Shown here one piece after another: positions 43,782 through 52,119 of a stretch of DNA of 64,000 nt (position 1 is its first letter; each line of letters begins with the position of its first letter). This stretch comes from Micromonospora sp. HNM0581. Lineage in GTDB: Bacteria; Actinomycetota; Actinomycetes; Mycobacteriales; Micromonosporaceae. The stretch is taken from assembly GCF_012726175.1 (NCBI RefSeq), contig NZ_JAASAD010000001.1, forward strand, positions 124,001 through 188,000, in the 5' to 3' direction. Both the position numbers and the translations under genes were made by a program. Under the pieces are notes generated by a model that was not told the DNA's origin, searched no databases, and saw only the letters and a program-made list of their open reading frames with translations.

Positions 43782-43982
43782 GTGTCGTCACGAAGCCGGC
43801 CGGCCCCGCGGCGTGCCTGCCCCGACCCGCGCGGAACAGCCACGACGTCCGCCGACACGCCCTACGTCCGCGCCGAGGATATCGCCGGCCGGATCCACAC
43901 CGTCGAGGTGCCGCCACGACCCGACGGCGCGCCGATTTACAAGATCAAGATTGACCACGAATCGGACTGCGAGGAGGTGTGA
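43782..43982 (+). CDS. Small protein 1 of a translationally coupled pair, unknown function
   Basis: A 66-residue reading frame with a basic Pro/Arg-rich start and a more protein-like end (GRIHTVEVPPRPDGAPIYKIKIDHESDCEEV region). GTG 43782 is the first plausible in-frame start after tyrA; it lacks a ribosome-binding site, so the true start may be later or the mRNA leaderless. Its stop TGA overlaps the next gene's GTG in GTGA, while its own 3' end GAGGAGG doubles as that gene's ribosome-binding site. Confidence 0.5.
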   Translation: MSSRSRPAPRRACPDPRGTATTSADTPYVRAEDIAGRIHTVEVPPRPDGAPIYKIKIDHESDCEEV

Positions 43983-44125
43983 TCAGGGACATTCCGCTGA
44001 AGGTCGAACTGACGCTGCACGATGGCCGGACGGCAGCCCTGCAGGAGTTGTACGGCAGCGAGCTGCTGGCGTGGCACAGCCGGGACAAGCTGCCACGGGT
44101 GTTCGAGCGGATCACGGAGGGCTGA
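43979..44125 (+). CDS. Small protein 2 of a translationally coupled pair, unknown function
   Basis: A 48-residue protein (starts VIRDIPLKVELTLHDGR, ends RVFERITEG). The ribosome-binding site GAGGAGG (43971-43977) is excellent. It has alternating hydrophobic residues suggesting one beta-hairpin plus a helix. Overlap GTGA with the previous gene implies stoichiometric expression, like a small two-component complex. No similarity recognised. Confidence 0.65.
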   Translation: MIRDIPLKVELTLHDGRTAALQELYGSELLAWHSRDKLPRVFERITEG

Positions 44126-44185
44126 GTCGACGAGTTGACCGACAGCCGCCCCCGGGGGCATCCAAGAGGCGGACGTCGGTCGTGG

Positions 44186-45289
44186 TCAGGTCAGACGGGC
44201 AGCGACCGACGAGATCCGCTCGTCGGACTCGGTGAGCGCCGCCCGGACGTACTGCCCACCGCCGGGACCGTAGAAGACACCGGCGGCGACCAGGATCCCC
44301 CTCCGGGCCAGCCAGTCGACGGTGGCCCAACAGTCCTCGCCCCGGGTGAGCCACAGGTAGAGCCCCGCCTCGGAGTGTTCGACGGTGAAACCGGCGCCGA
44401 CGAACGCCGCCCGCAACGTCTCGCGCCGCGCGCGGTACCGTTCCCGCTGCTCCTCGGCGTGCCGCTCGTCACTCAGCGCCGCCACCATGGCCGCCTGCAC
44501 CGGCGCCGGTACGATCATCCCCGCATGCTTGCGGATCTTGAGCAGTTCGGCCACCAGCGCCGGGTCACCGGCCACGAAACCGGCCCGGTAGCCGGCCAGG
44601 TTGGAACGCTTGGACAGCGAGTGCACCGCGAGCACGGAGTCGTACGAGCCGCGGCACACCTCCGGTGAGAGCACCGACACCGGCTCGGCTTCCCAACCCA
44701 ACGGCAGGTAGCACTCGTCGCTGGCCACCACCGCGCCACGCTCCCGTGCCCAGTCCACGACCTTGCGCAGATGCGTGACGGGCAACACCCGCCCGGTCGG
44801 GTTACCCGGCGAGTTCACCCACACCAGACGGACCCGGGACGTCGGGCCGACGGCGGTCAGCGAGTCGGCGCGTACGGTGGTGGCGCCAGCCAACCGGACG
44901 CCGTCCTCGTACGTCGGGTAGGCGATCGACGGGACCACCACCACGTCACCGGGCCCCACCCCCAGCAGGGTGGGCAGCCAGGCCACCAGTTCCTTCGAAC
45001 CGACCGTCGGCAGCACACCGAGCCCGCCCACGTCGGCGCGACACGCCCGCGACACCCACCCCGTGATCGCGTCCCGCAACGCGACGGTACCGGCGGTCAG
45101 CGGATAACCGGGCGCGTCCGAAGCGTCCGCGAGTGCCTGCCGGACAACCTGCGGCACCGGATCGACGGGCGTACCCATCGAGAGGTTGATCAAGCCGTCC
45201 GGATGCGCCGCGGCCAGCGTGGCCGCGGCGTCCAGGGTGTCCCAGGTGAACTCGGGCAGCCGCGACGAGACCGGCGCGGGCCGGTTCAG
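44186..45289 (-). CDS. dapC: Succinyldiaminopimelate aminotransferase
   Basis: A ~367-residue fold-type I PLP aminotransferase that makes N-succinyl-LL-DAP from the keto precursor. Visible landmarks are NSPGNPTGRVLP, DECYLPLGW, the PLP lysine in HSLSKRSNLAGYR, and RAALTESDERI with the substrate-carboxylate arginine. The start is uncertain: no ATG or GTG is near the conserved N-terminus, and CTG 45289, overlapping the ferredoxin stop in CTGA and preceded by GAGGG, is my best choice. Coupled with fdxA in the same order as M. tuberculosis Rv1177-Rv1178. Confidence 0.9.
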   Translation of the reverse strand: MNRPAPVSSRLPEFTWDTLDAAATLAAAHPDGLINLSMGTPVDPVPQVVRQALADASDAPGYPLTAGTVALRDAITGWVSRACRADVGGLGVLPTVGSKELVAWLPTLLGVGPGDVVVVPSIAYPTYEDGVRLAGATTVRADSLTAVGPTSRVRLVWVNSPGNPTGRVLPVTHLRKVVDWARERGAVVASDECYLPLGWEAEPVSVLSPEVCRGSYDSVLAVHSLSKRSNLAGYRAGFVAGDPALVAELLKIRKHAGMIVPAPVQAAMVAALSDERHAEEQRERYRARRETLRAAFVGAGFTVEHSEAGLYLWLTRGEDCWATVDWLARRGILVAAGVFYGPGGGQYVRAALTESDERISSVAARLT

Positions 45290-45612
45290 TGGCCCTCGCC
45301 GCGAGGCGGCTGCCCGGCGACGAACGTGGCGTCCTTCTCCACCTTGCCGATCTTCGAGGCCCCGCCGGGCGAGCCGAGATCCTCGAAGAACTCGTAGTTG
45401 GCGCCGGTGTAGTCCTTCCACTGCTCCGGGACGTCGTCCTCGTAGAAGATCGCCTCCACCGGGCAGACGGGCTCACAGGCACCACAGTCGACGCACTCGT
45501 CGGGGTGGATGTAGAGCATCCGGTTGCCCTCGTAAATGCAGTCGACCGGGCACTCCTCGATACATGCCTTGTCGAGCACATCCACGCACGGCTCGGCGAT
45601 GATGTAGGTCAC
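45286..45612 (-). CDS. fdxA: 7Fe ferredoxin
   Basis: A 108-residue ferredoxin with an N-terminal [3Fe-4S] site (C-x7-C...C-P pattern, CIEECPVDCIYEG) and a [4Fe-4S] site (CVDCGACEPVCPVEAI). The C-terminal extension GGASKIGKVEKD is usual for actinobacterial FdxA/FdxC. It is a low-potential electron carrier, for example for cytochromes P450. GTG 45612 follows GGAGGAGA, which fixes the start; upstream of dapC and coupled to it. Confidence 0.96.
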   Translation of the reverse strand: MTYIIAEPCVDVLDKACIEECPVDCIYEGNRMLYIHPDECVDCGACEPVCPVEAIFYEDDVPEQWKDYTGANYEFFEDLGSPGGASKIGKVEKDATFVAGQPPRGEGH

Positions 45613-45691
45613 CGGTCTTCTCCTCCGCAAGACACGCCGCGATCACCCGCGACGGTAAGAGCCTAGTATCTCGCCGGGGAGGAGGTCGATC

Positions 45692-46738
45692 GTGCTCCGA
45701 GAGCAAGACGTGGGACACCGGATCGTGGTGCGGCGCCGCATCGGTGTACGCGGTGGCCGTACGGTCTACTCCGACGCCCTCGGTGAGCTGGTCGAGCTCA
45801 CCGAGACCCATCTCACGCTCACCACCCGACAGGGGCGGTTGCGGGTACCGATCGCCGAGGTGCACCGGGCCAAGCGGGTCCCGGCCTCCCGCCGGCCCAC
45901 CGCCACCGCCACGATCGAACTGGAACTCGCCGCCGACGAGGCGTGGCCGGCGCCCGTCCAGGCCCGGCTGGGCGACTGGCTGCTCCGGGCCGCCGACGGC
46001 TGGACCGGACGGGCCAACTCGGCTCTACCGGTGGGCGATCCGGACCGCCCGCTGCCCGCCGCCCTCGACGAGGTAGAACGCTGGTACGCCGAAAACGGCC
46101 TGCCGGCCATGGTGAACACGCCGCTGCCGCTGGCCGCACCGGTCGGCGGCGAACTCGACCGGAGAGGCTGGGGTAGCCGCCCACCGGTGCTGGTGCAGAC
46201 CGCGCCACTCGCCACCCTCACCGCACCGTCAGCCGACGTCGTGGTCACCGGAGCAGCCGGCGGCCCCGACCCCACCCGCGCCCGGAGTGACCCTGCCGGC
46301 ACGGGAAGCCGGTCCGGACCGGGCGGCGCGCACGATCCGGTGGTCGAGCTGGCCACCGCGCCGTCGGCGGACTGGCTCGCCGTGGCGGCCGGGCGCAAGG
46401 GCGGGCTGCCGGACGCCGCCCGACACGTGCTCACCGCGGTGGACCAGATCCGCTTCGCCCACGTGTACGTGGACGGCACGCTCGTCGCCACCGGCCGGGG
46501 CACGGTGACCGGCCGGGGCCGCTGGCTCGGGTTGTGCCTGATCGAGGTGCTGCCCGCCGCACGCCGGCAGGGGTTCGCCGGCCGGCTGATCCGGGCACTC
46601 GCCGACTGGGCCGCCGAGGCCGGAGCTACCGGTGCGTTCCTACAGGTCGAACAGAGCAACAGCGGTGCGGTCGCGCTCTACCGCAGGCTGGGCTTCACCA
46701 CCCACCACACCTATCTGACCCGCGTCGCACCACAGTGA
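45692..46738 (+). CDS. GNAT family N-acetyltransferase with N-terminal SH3-like domain
   Basis: A 348-residue protein. The first ~65 residues, GHRIVVRRRIGVRGGRTVYSD onward, resemble a small beta-barrel common to a group of actinobacterial GNATs. The C-terminal GNAT domain has the acetyl-CoA pyrophosphate loop RRQGFAGRLI and ends VEQSNSGAVALYRRLGF. The region between (about 165-215) is Pro/Gly-rich. The substrate is unknown. It is divergent from fdxA by 79 bp. Confidence 0.88.
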   Translation: MLREQDVGHRIVVRRRIGVRGGRTVYSDALGELVELTETHLTLTTRQGRLRVPIAEVHRAKRVPASRRPTATATIELELAADEAWPAPVQARLGDWLLRAADGWTGRANSALPVGDPDRPLPAALDEVERWYAENGLPAMVNTPLPLAAPVGGELDRRGWGSRPPVLVQTAPLATLTAPSADVVVTGAAGGPDPTRARSDPAGTGSRSGPGGAHDPVVELATAPSADWLAVAAGRKGGLPDAARHVLTAVDQIRFAHVYVDGTLVATGRGTVTGRGRWLGLCLIEVLPAARRQGFAGRLIRALADWAAEAGATGAFLQVEQSNSGAVALYRRLGFTTHHTYLTRVAPQ

Positions 46739-46747
46739 CCCCGCCGA

Positions 46748-47212
46748 TCAGCGACGGACGACCCGGCGGGGCCTGGCCGCACTGGTCTCCGCGTACCGTT
46801 GCAGACCGCGCGAACGGTGGTCACGACCGAGCGTGACCAGCAGCAGATAGCCCAACATCGTTCCGATCGTGGTCACCACCAGGTAGAGGCCGATCTGCGC
46901 GAAGAACGTCGCACCGCCACCGGCGAACGGGTTGTCACCGACCAGCAGCGGGCCGACCAGCACTGTCGCCCCGACCGCCAGGCCGACCGCAGCGGCCACC
47001 TCGCCCGCCCAGCGGGCCAGCGGACGTCGCGCACCCCAGACGAACGCGACACCGGCCAACATCAGACCGATCACCACGAACATCCCGAGCGACACCCGGT
47101 CGGCGACGCTGTCGTCGCCGTCGAAACCGAACCGGATGACCAACCGGGCGAGCACGTTGACCGCGAACAGTGCGATCGCGAGCACCCCGACCGCGCGCCA
47201 CCGCTGTCCCAT
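46748..47212 (-). CDS. Four-segment membrane protein, unknown function
   Basis: A 154-residue protein with four hydrophobic segments (about 8-28, 42-60, 72-92, 106-125) and an Arg-rich cytoplasmic tail (RPRRVVRR). It resembles uncharacterised actinobacterial membrane proteins. It lies downstream of a second small membrane protein and mshB on the same strand. The gene converges on the GNAT gene, with a 9-bp gap. Confidence 0.75.
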   Translation of the reverse strand: MGQRWRAVGVLAIALFAVNVLARLVIRFGFDGDDSVADRVSLGMFVVIGLMLAGVAFVWGARRPLARWAGEVAAAVGLAVGATVLVGPLLVGDNPFAGGGATFFAQIGLYLVVTTIGTMLGYLLLVTLGRDHRSRGLQRYAETSAARPRRVVRR

Positions 47213-47290
47213 TACACGCCTCCCGCCGTACCGCCCGCCCGGATGGCGGGTCTCCTGGCAGGAATATCTACCACCCGTCGCTGAGCGACG

Positions 47291-47746
47291 TCAGTACCGT
47301 CCAGAAGGCGGAGCCGGCGCGAGGATCGATCGGAACGCCATCACCGCGAAGGTCATCGCCCCACCCACCACCAGGGCGAGCCCGACCCAGTTGCCGACGA
47401 GCAGTATGTCACCCTCGCTGGTCCGGCCGGCGGCGATCACCATGATGGCCACCCAGGGCAGCGCCGGCAGCACCACCGCCCAGCGCCGGCCGACCGTCTC
47501 GACGGCGAACCAGCTGAGTGCGACATTCGCAGCCACGGCCACGAGCACCGTGACACCGATCAGATTCCCACCGACCCGCAGCGGAGCGAGCAGCAGCTCC
47601 AGCACCGCGGTCGCCGTCGCGGCCACGACGGCGAACACACCGCCACTCACCCGCAGACCGACGTCGAGCGGGCGCCGCCACCCACGGCGAGACCGGGGCG
47701 GCTGCTGTTCCTGCGGAGCGAGGAACATCGCGGCGGGCAGGGTCAC
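47291..47746 (-). CDS. Four-segment membrane protein coupled to mshB
   Basis: A 151-residue protein with about four hydrophobic segments starting near residue 30, after a basic proline-rich N-terminus. GTG 47746 overlaps the mshB stop in GTGA, so the two are translated together. A gene for a similar small membrane protein follows mshB in other actinobacteria in my recollection; any link to mycothiol is inference. Confidence 0.8.
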   Translation of the reverse strand: MTLPAAMFLAPQEQQPPRSRRGWRRPLDVGLRVSGGVFAVVAATATAVLELLLAPLRVGGNLIGVTVLVAVAANVALSWFAVETVGRRWAVVLPALPWVAIMVIAAGRTSEGDILLVGNWVGLALVVGGAMTFAVMAFRSILAPAPPSGRY

Positions 47747-48702
47747 CGTTGACCGGCCGAGGACACCGGCCGACGGCCGGAACCGCCCTCGACATCCGGG
47801 CCGCCGCCCGTGTCCGGCGCCGCGGTGTCGACCCCGGCGAACAGATCGGACTCCCAGCCGTACGGGCCGCTGCCCGTCCCCTTCGTCCCGAGCGCCAGGG
47901 TGAAGTACTCCACCCCCATGAACTCGGCACCGAAGTTGCCGGCGATCGAGTACAGCCAGGAGGTGGCCGGGATCTGGGTGGCGTGGGCACGCATCGCGGC
48001 CTCCTTCGCGGCGTGCTGCCCGGTGGCGTCGATGCGCGCCGCGATCTGGTCGTCGGCGGTGCAGAACGGCAGCTCGGTGGCATCGGCGACACCGGCGAAG
48101 GGATTGTCCGACGTCTCCGCGAAGTGCGTCATTCCCGCCTCCAGCACGCTGCGTGGCATCGCCGTCCAGTAGACCTTCGCCGGTGCGAGCCCTTCGGCGG
48201 CGGCCCGGTCCACGGCCAGCATGGTGACCCGGTGCGCCTGGATGTGGTCGGGGTGGCCGTAGAAGCCGTTGTCGTCGTACGTGACGACGACCTGCGGGCG
48301 TACCTCACGGATGATCTCCAGCAGATGACCGGCTGCCTCGTCCAGATCGGCACCCCAGAAGGCCCGGGGATGCTCGTTGGTTGGCAACCCCATCATCCCG
48401 GAGTCCCGGTAGCGGCCGGCCCCACCGAGAAACCGGTGATCGGTGACCCCCAGCTCGGCGCAGGCGGTCGCCAGCTCGGCGATCCGGTACCCACCCAACT
48501 GGTCGGCCTCGGCCGCGGCGAGTCCGGCCAGCTCCGGTACATGGATCTCGCCCTCCTCACCAAGCGTGCAGGTCACCAGGGTGACGTGGGCACCCGTGGC
48601 CACGTAGTGGGCCATCGTCGAGCCGGTGCCGATCGACTCGTCGTCGGGGTGCGCGTGCACCAGCAGCAGGCGGCGGTCAGGCAGCGTCGTCACGACGGTC
48701 AC
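47743..48702 (-). CDS. mshB: GlcNAc-inositol deacetylase of mycothiol biosynthesis
   Basis: A 319-residue zinc-dependent LmbE-family deacetylase. It removes acetate from GlcNAc-Ins, the second committed step of mycothiol synthesis. The metal motif AHPDDE lies near residue 18 and the third ligand in GHPDHIQAH. The final ~35 residues (Gly/Pro/Ser-rich) are probably disordered. Two in-frame GTG codons (48702, 48693) are possible starts and neither has a strong ribosome-binding site. Coupled to the downstream membrane protein; mycothiol also serves the mycoredoxin at 15.9 kb. Confidence 0.93.
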   Translation of the reverse strand: MTVVTTLPDRRLLLVHAHPDDESIGTGSTMAHYVATGAHVTLVTCTLGEEGEIHVPELAGLAAAEADQLGGYRIAELATACAELGVTDHRFLGGAGRYRDSGMMGLPTNEHPRAFWGADLDEAAGHLLEIIREVRPQVVVTYDDNGFYGHPDHIQAHRVTMLAVDRAAAEGLAPAKVYWTAMPRSVLEAGMTHFAETSDNPFAGVADATELPFCTADDQIAARIDATGQHAAKEAAMRAHATQIPATSWLYSIAGNFGAEFMGVEYFTLALGTKGTGSGPYGWESDLFAGVDTAAPDTGGGPDVEGGSGRRPVSSAGQR

Positions 48703-48788
48703 TCTAACCGGCAGTTCTCGTCCACCGGCCGGGACGCGTCCGCGCAGGACGCTCACATCGGGGCCGCCACCGGCCTACGATCTGGCTT

Positions 48789-50936
48789 GTGGACTTTCCC
48801 GAGCTGGCCGCCCGCACCCGCAGGTTCAGCCACGGGGCGCCGCGGGCCGTCTCCGTGTCCGGCGACGGAACCCGGGTGATCTTCCTACGATCGGCCGGGC
48901 CGGAGGATCCGGTCGACGCGCTCTGGCTGCTGGATGTGACGACCGGCGCAGAACGACTGGTCGCCCATCCGAGTGCCCTGATCGACACGGACCGGGACTC
49001 CGACGCGCTGAGCCCGGGGGAACGGGCCCGACGGGAGCGGCTACGGTTGAGCGCCTCCGGCATCGGCTCGTACGCCCTCGACGCCACGGGACGGGTCGCG
49101 GTGTTCGTGCTCGCCGGCCGGCTCTTCCGGGCCGACCTGGTGCACGGCGACGTGATCGAGGTGCCCACCGTCGGGCCTGCGCTCGACCCCCGCCCGGACC
49201 CGAACGGGCAGCGCCTGGCCTACGTGACCGACGCCGCGGAGGGGGTACGCCGGGGCGAGCTGAGGGTGATCGACCCCGACGGTGCCGACACCATCCTGGC
49301 CGGCGAGGACTCCGGGGTGCTCTGGGGACTGGCCGAGCACATCGCGGCGGAGGAATTCGGGCGGCACCGCGGCTACTGGTGGGCACCCGACGGTCGGTCC
49401 GTGCTCGCCGCCCGCGTCGACGAGTCCCGGTTGCCCCGCTGGCACCTGCACGATCCGGCCCAGCCGGGCAGCCCGCCGGCAACCGTCGCGTACCCGGTGG
49501 CGGGCGGCCCCAACGCCGAGGTCAGCCTGCACCTGCTCGACCTCGACGGCGGTTGGGTGGACGTGCACTGGGACCGGGAAACCTACCCGTACCTGACGGC
49601 GGTGCACTGGGGTGAGGGCGCCCCGCTGATCACCGTCCTGCGCCGCGCCCAGCAGCACGGACTGGTACTCGCGGTCGATCCGCGCACCGGGGAGACCCAG
49701 GTGCACGCCGAACTGGCCGACCCACGCTGGGTCGAGCCGATCCCGGGTACCCCCGCTCATCTGCCCGACGGTCGAGTGCTGGTCGGTGGCGAGCTGGCCC
49801 ACGACGGGTACGACGCCCGCTGCCTCTTCGCCGACGGAACGCTGCTCACTCCGCCGTCACTGTACGTACGCCGGGTGGTCGGCCGGCTCTCCGGTAACAG
49901 CGGGCCCGAGGACCTGCTGGTCGAGGCGAGCGATGGTGAGCCGAGCGAACAGCACCTGTTCCGGATCCGGACCAGTATCGGCGGCGGCGTGGACGCTCGC
50001 CGGCTGACCAACGACGCCGGCTGGCACACCGGTGCGGTGGGTGGCGGCGTGCTGGTCGTCGGTAGCGCGTCGCTGGATCACGCAGGTGTCCGGTGGACGG
50101 TCTTCCAGGGGGACCGGGAGGTCGGCACGCTGCGGTCGCTCGCCGCCACGCCAAGCTACTGTCCGCTGCCGCTGCTGGAGCGGGTGACCGACCGTCGGCT
50201 GCCCGCAGCGGTGCTCTACCCGGACCATCACGTCACCGGTCGACGACTGCCGGTCCTGCTCGACGTCTACGGCGGTCCCGGCCACCAGGAGGTGGTGGCC
50301 AGGCGTTCGGCCTGGCTGGAGCGACAGTGGTGGGCCGACGCCGGTTTCGCGGTGGTGGTCACCGACAACCGGGGTACGCCGGGCATCGCCCCGTCGTACG
50401 AGAAGGCCATCCACCGGCGGGTCGCCGACGTGATCCTGCTCGACCAGGTGGAGGCACTCACCGCGCTCGCCGACAAGCACCCCGACCTCGACCTGGACCG
50501 GGTCGCGGTGCGCGGCTGGTCGTTCGGTGGCTGGCTCGCCGGTCTGGCGGTACTGCGGCATCCGGAGCTGTTCCGTTGCGGCATCGCCGGTGCGCCGGTC
50601 ACCGACTGGGCCCTGTACGACACCGCGTACACCGAACGGTACCTGGGGCCACCAGCTGACGGTGAGGACGTCTACGCGCACCACTCGCTCGTTGAACTGG
50701 CCACCGAGCCGGTCACCGACCCGGCACACGCCCGCCCGTTACTGCTGGTGCACGGCCTGGTCGACGACAACGTGGTGGCGGCGCACACACTTCGGCTGTC
50801 GGCGGCGTTGCTGGCCGCCGGCCGGCCCCACTCGGTGCTGCCGCTGACCGGCGCCACCCACATGGCCGCCGGGGGCCTCGCTGAACGCCTGCTCCACCTG
50901 GAACTCGGTTTCCTGCGCACCCACCTTGGGAGCTAG
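48789..50936 (+). CDS. S9 family prolyl oligopeptidase (dipeptidyl peptidase IV-type)
   Basis: A 715-residue protein: an N-terminal beta-propeller (about 1-450), with the Glu-Glu substrate-binding motif in HIAAEEFGRHRGYWW, then a C-terminal alpha/beta-hydrolase with GWSFGG (catalytic serine), the aspartate in VHGLVDDNV and the histidine in TGATHMA. No signal peptide, so it is cytosolic and probably trims proline-containing peptides. Start GTG 48789; divergent from mshB, with 86 bp between. Confidence 0.94.
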   Translation: MDFPELAARTRRFSHGAPRAVSVSGDGTRVIFLRSAGPEDPVDALWLLDVTTGAERLVAHPSALIDTDRDSDALSPGERARRERLRLSASGIGSYALDATGRVAVFVLAGRLFRADLVHGDVIEVPTVGPALDPRPDPNGQRLAYVTDAAEGVRRGELRVIDPDGADTILAGEDSGVLWGLAEHIAAEEFGRHRGYWWAPDGRSVLAARVDESRLPRWHLHDPAQPGSPPATVAYPVAGGPNAEVSLHLLDLDGGWVDVHWDRETYPYLTAVHWGEGAPLITVLRRAQQHGLVLAVDPRTGETQVHAELADPRWVEPIPGTPAHLPDGRVLVGGELAHDGYDARCLFADGTLLTPPSLYVRRVVGRLSGNSGPEDLLVEASDGEPSEQHLFRIRTSIGGGVDARRLTNDAGWHTGAVGGGVLVVGSASLDHAGVRWTVFQGDREVGTLRSLAATPSYCPLPLLERVTDRRLPAAVLYPDHHVTGRRLPVLLDVYGGPGHQEVVARRSAWLERQWWADAGFAVVVTDNRGTPGIAPSYEKAIHRRVADVILLDQVEALTALADKHPDLDLDRVAVRGWSFGGWLAGLAVLRHPELFRCGIAGAPVTDWALYDTAYTERYLGPPADGEDVYAHHSLVELATEPVTDPAHARPLLLVHGLVDDNVVAAHTLRLSAALLAAGRPHSVLPLTGATHMAAGGLAERLLHLELGFLRTHLGS

Positions 50937-51301
50937 GTCGCGGTTTCGGGGCCGACGTGACCTTCCATCGGGTGGACAGCGCCCCGGAGGAGGTGCCGCC
51001 GGTGCGCCGGCCGGCTGGTACTGCACCGGCGGGGCATCCGGCTGACCTGCTACCGCTCTTTCACCCGGATCCGAACATCGATATGGCGAGAGGGTTTCCA
51101 AAGTACGGGACACACGGGACACTGCCTTGCGCGGACGGCCGCCTGGATCGGCGTAACGTGTGTCACTTAGCTGCACCGTACGTCCGGTGCGGTCGTTGGT
51201 GTGCGCATGACGTGGCAGGCGGATGCGGGTACGCCCGTTCCGCGTACCACCCGGAAGTGTTCCGCCGCCCGTGACAGGGCCCCGTCAGGGAGACGACGCG
51301 A
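50937..51301. other. 365-bp region upstream of the sdh operon
   Basis: No good coding region. It holds a direct repeat GGGACAC-x3-GGGACAC near 51106-51119 and GTGTGTCAC at 51159-51167. These are candidate regulator sites for the succinate dehydrogenase promoter, which must lie here. I could not assign a convincing -10/-35 pair. A 105-codon frame (50957-51274) has atypical composition. Confidence 0.5.
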
Positions 51302-52108
51302 ATGACATCATCGGCAACGAGACCGCGGGGTGTGCGCGCCCGCGCCGCCATCGCGGCGAAGACGTTGCGGACGGACCGTTGGTGGTTCGCCCCGCTGATC
51401 ACGGTCATCGGGCTCAGCGCGTGGGTAGCGTACGCGACGGTCCGGGTCTTCATGCACAGGTGGTACTGGGTCGAGGACTACCACTACCTGACCCCGTTCT
51501 ACTCACCGTGCGTCACCGACCGGTGTATCCCGGAGGCCGCACACTTCGGGCAGTATCTGCCCGGCTGGTGGATCATCCCGGACGCCGCGTTCACCCTGCC
51601 GTTCCTGTTGCTCTTCCGGCTCACCTGCTACTACTACCGCAAGGCGTACTACCGGTCGTTCTGGCTGTCACCACCGGCCTGCGCGGTACCGGACGGTCAC
51701 GCCTCCTACGGTGGCGAGACCCGGTTCCCGCTGATCGTGCAGAACTCGCACCGCTACTTCTTCTACTTCGCGGCGGTCATCTCCCTGATCAACACCTGGG
51801 ACGCGATCCTCGCGTTCCACAGCCCCGAGGGCTTCGGCTTCGGGTTGGGCAACCTGATCCTGCTCGGCAACGTGGTGATGCTCTGGGCGTACACCATCTC
51901 CTGCCACTCCTGCCGGCACATCATCGGTGGGCGGCTGAAGAACTTCTCCAAGCATCCCGTCCGCTACCGGGCCTGGGGCTACGTCTCCTGGCTCAACGTC
52001 CGGCACATGCAGCTCGCCTGGATCACGCTCGGCACACTGGCATTGGCCGACTTCTACGTCATGTCCGTCGCCGCTGGGTGGATCTCCGATCTGCGGTTCA
52101 TCAACTGA
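51302..52108 (+). CDS. sdhC: Succinate dehydrogenase membrane anchor, cytochrome b subunit (Sdh1 type)
   Basis: A 268-residue integral membrane protein with about five membrane segments. Conserved histidines (NSHRYFFYFA, CHSCRHIIGG, NVRHMQLAW) can ligate haem. It matches the fused, single-anchor form of the actinobacterial Sdh1 complex, like M. tuberculosis Rv0249c. The gene precedes sdhA by 11 bp and shares its operon. It moves electrons from the SdhB clusters into the quinone pool. Confidence 0.94.
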   Translation: MTSSATRPRGVRARAAIAAKTLRTDRWWFAPLITVIGLSAWVAYATVRVFMHRWYWVEDYHYLTPFYSPCVTDRCIPEAAHFGQYLPGWWIIPDAAFTLPFLLLFRLTCYYYRKAYYRSFWLSPPACAVPDGHASYGGETRFPLIVQNSHRYFFYFAAVISLINTWDAILAFHSPEGFGFGLGNLILLGNVVMLWAYTISCHSCRHIIGGRLKNFSKHPVRYRAWGYVSWLNVRHMQLAWITLGTLALADFYVMSVAAGWISDLRFIN

Positions 52109-52119
52109 GGGCCCCTGAC

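Noticed and set aside
50957-51274. 105-codon frame upstream of sdhC
   Set aside because: No ribosome-binding site, mixed composition and several cysteines in no recognisable pattern; it lies in the region where the sdh promoter must be.
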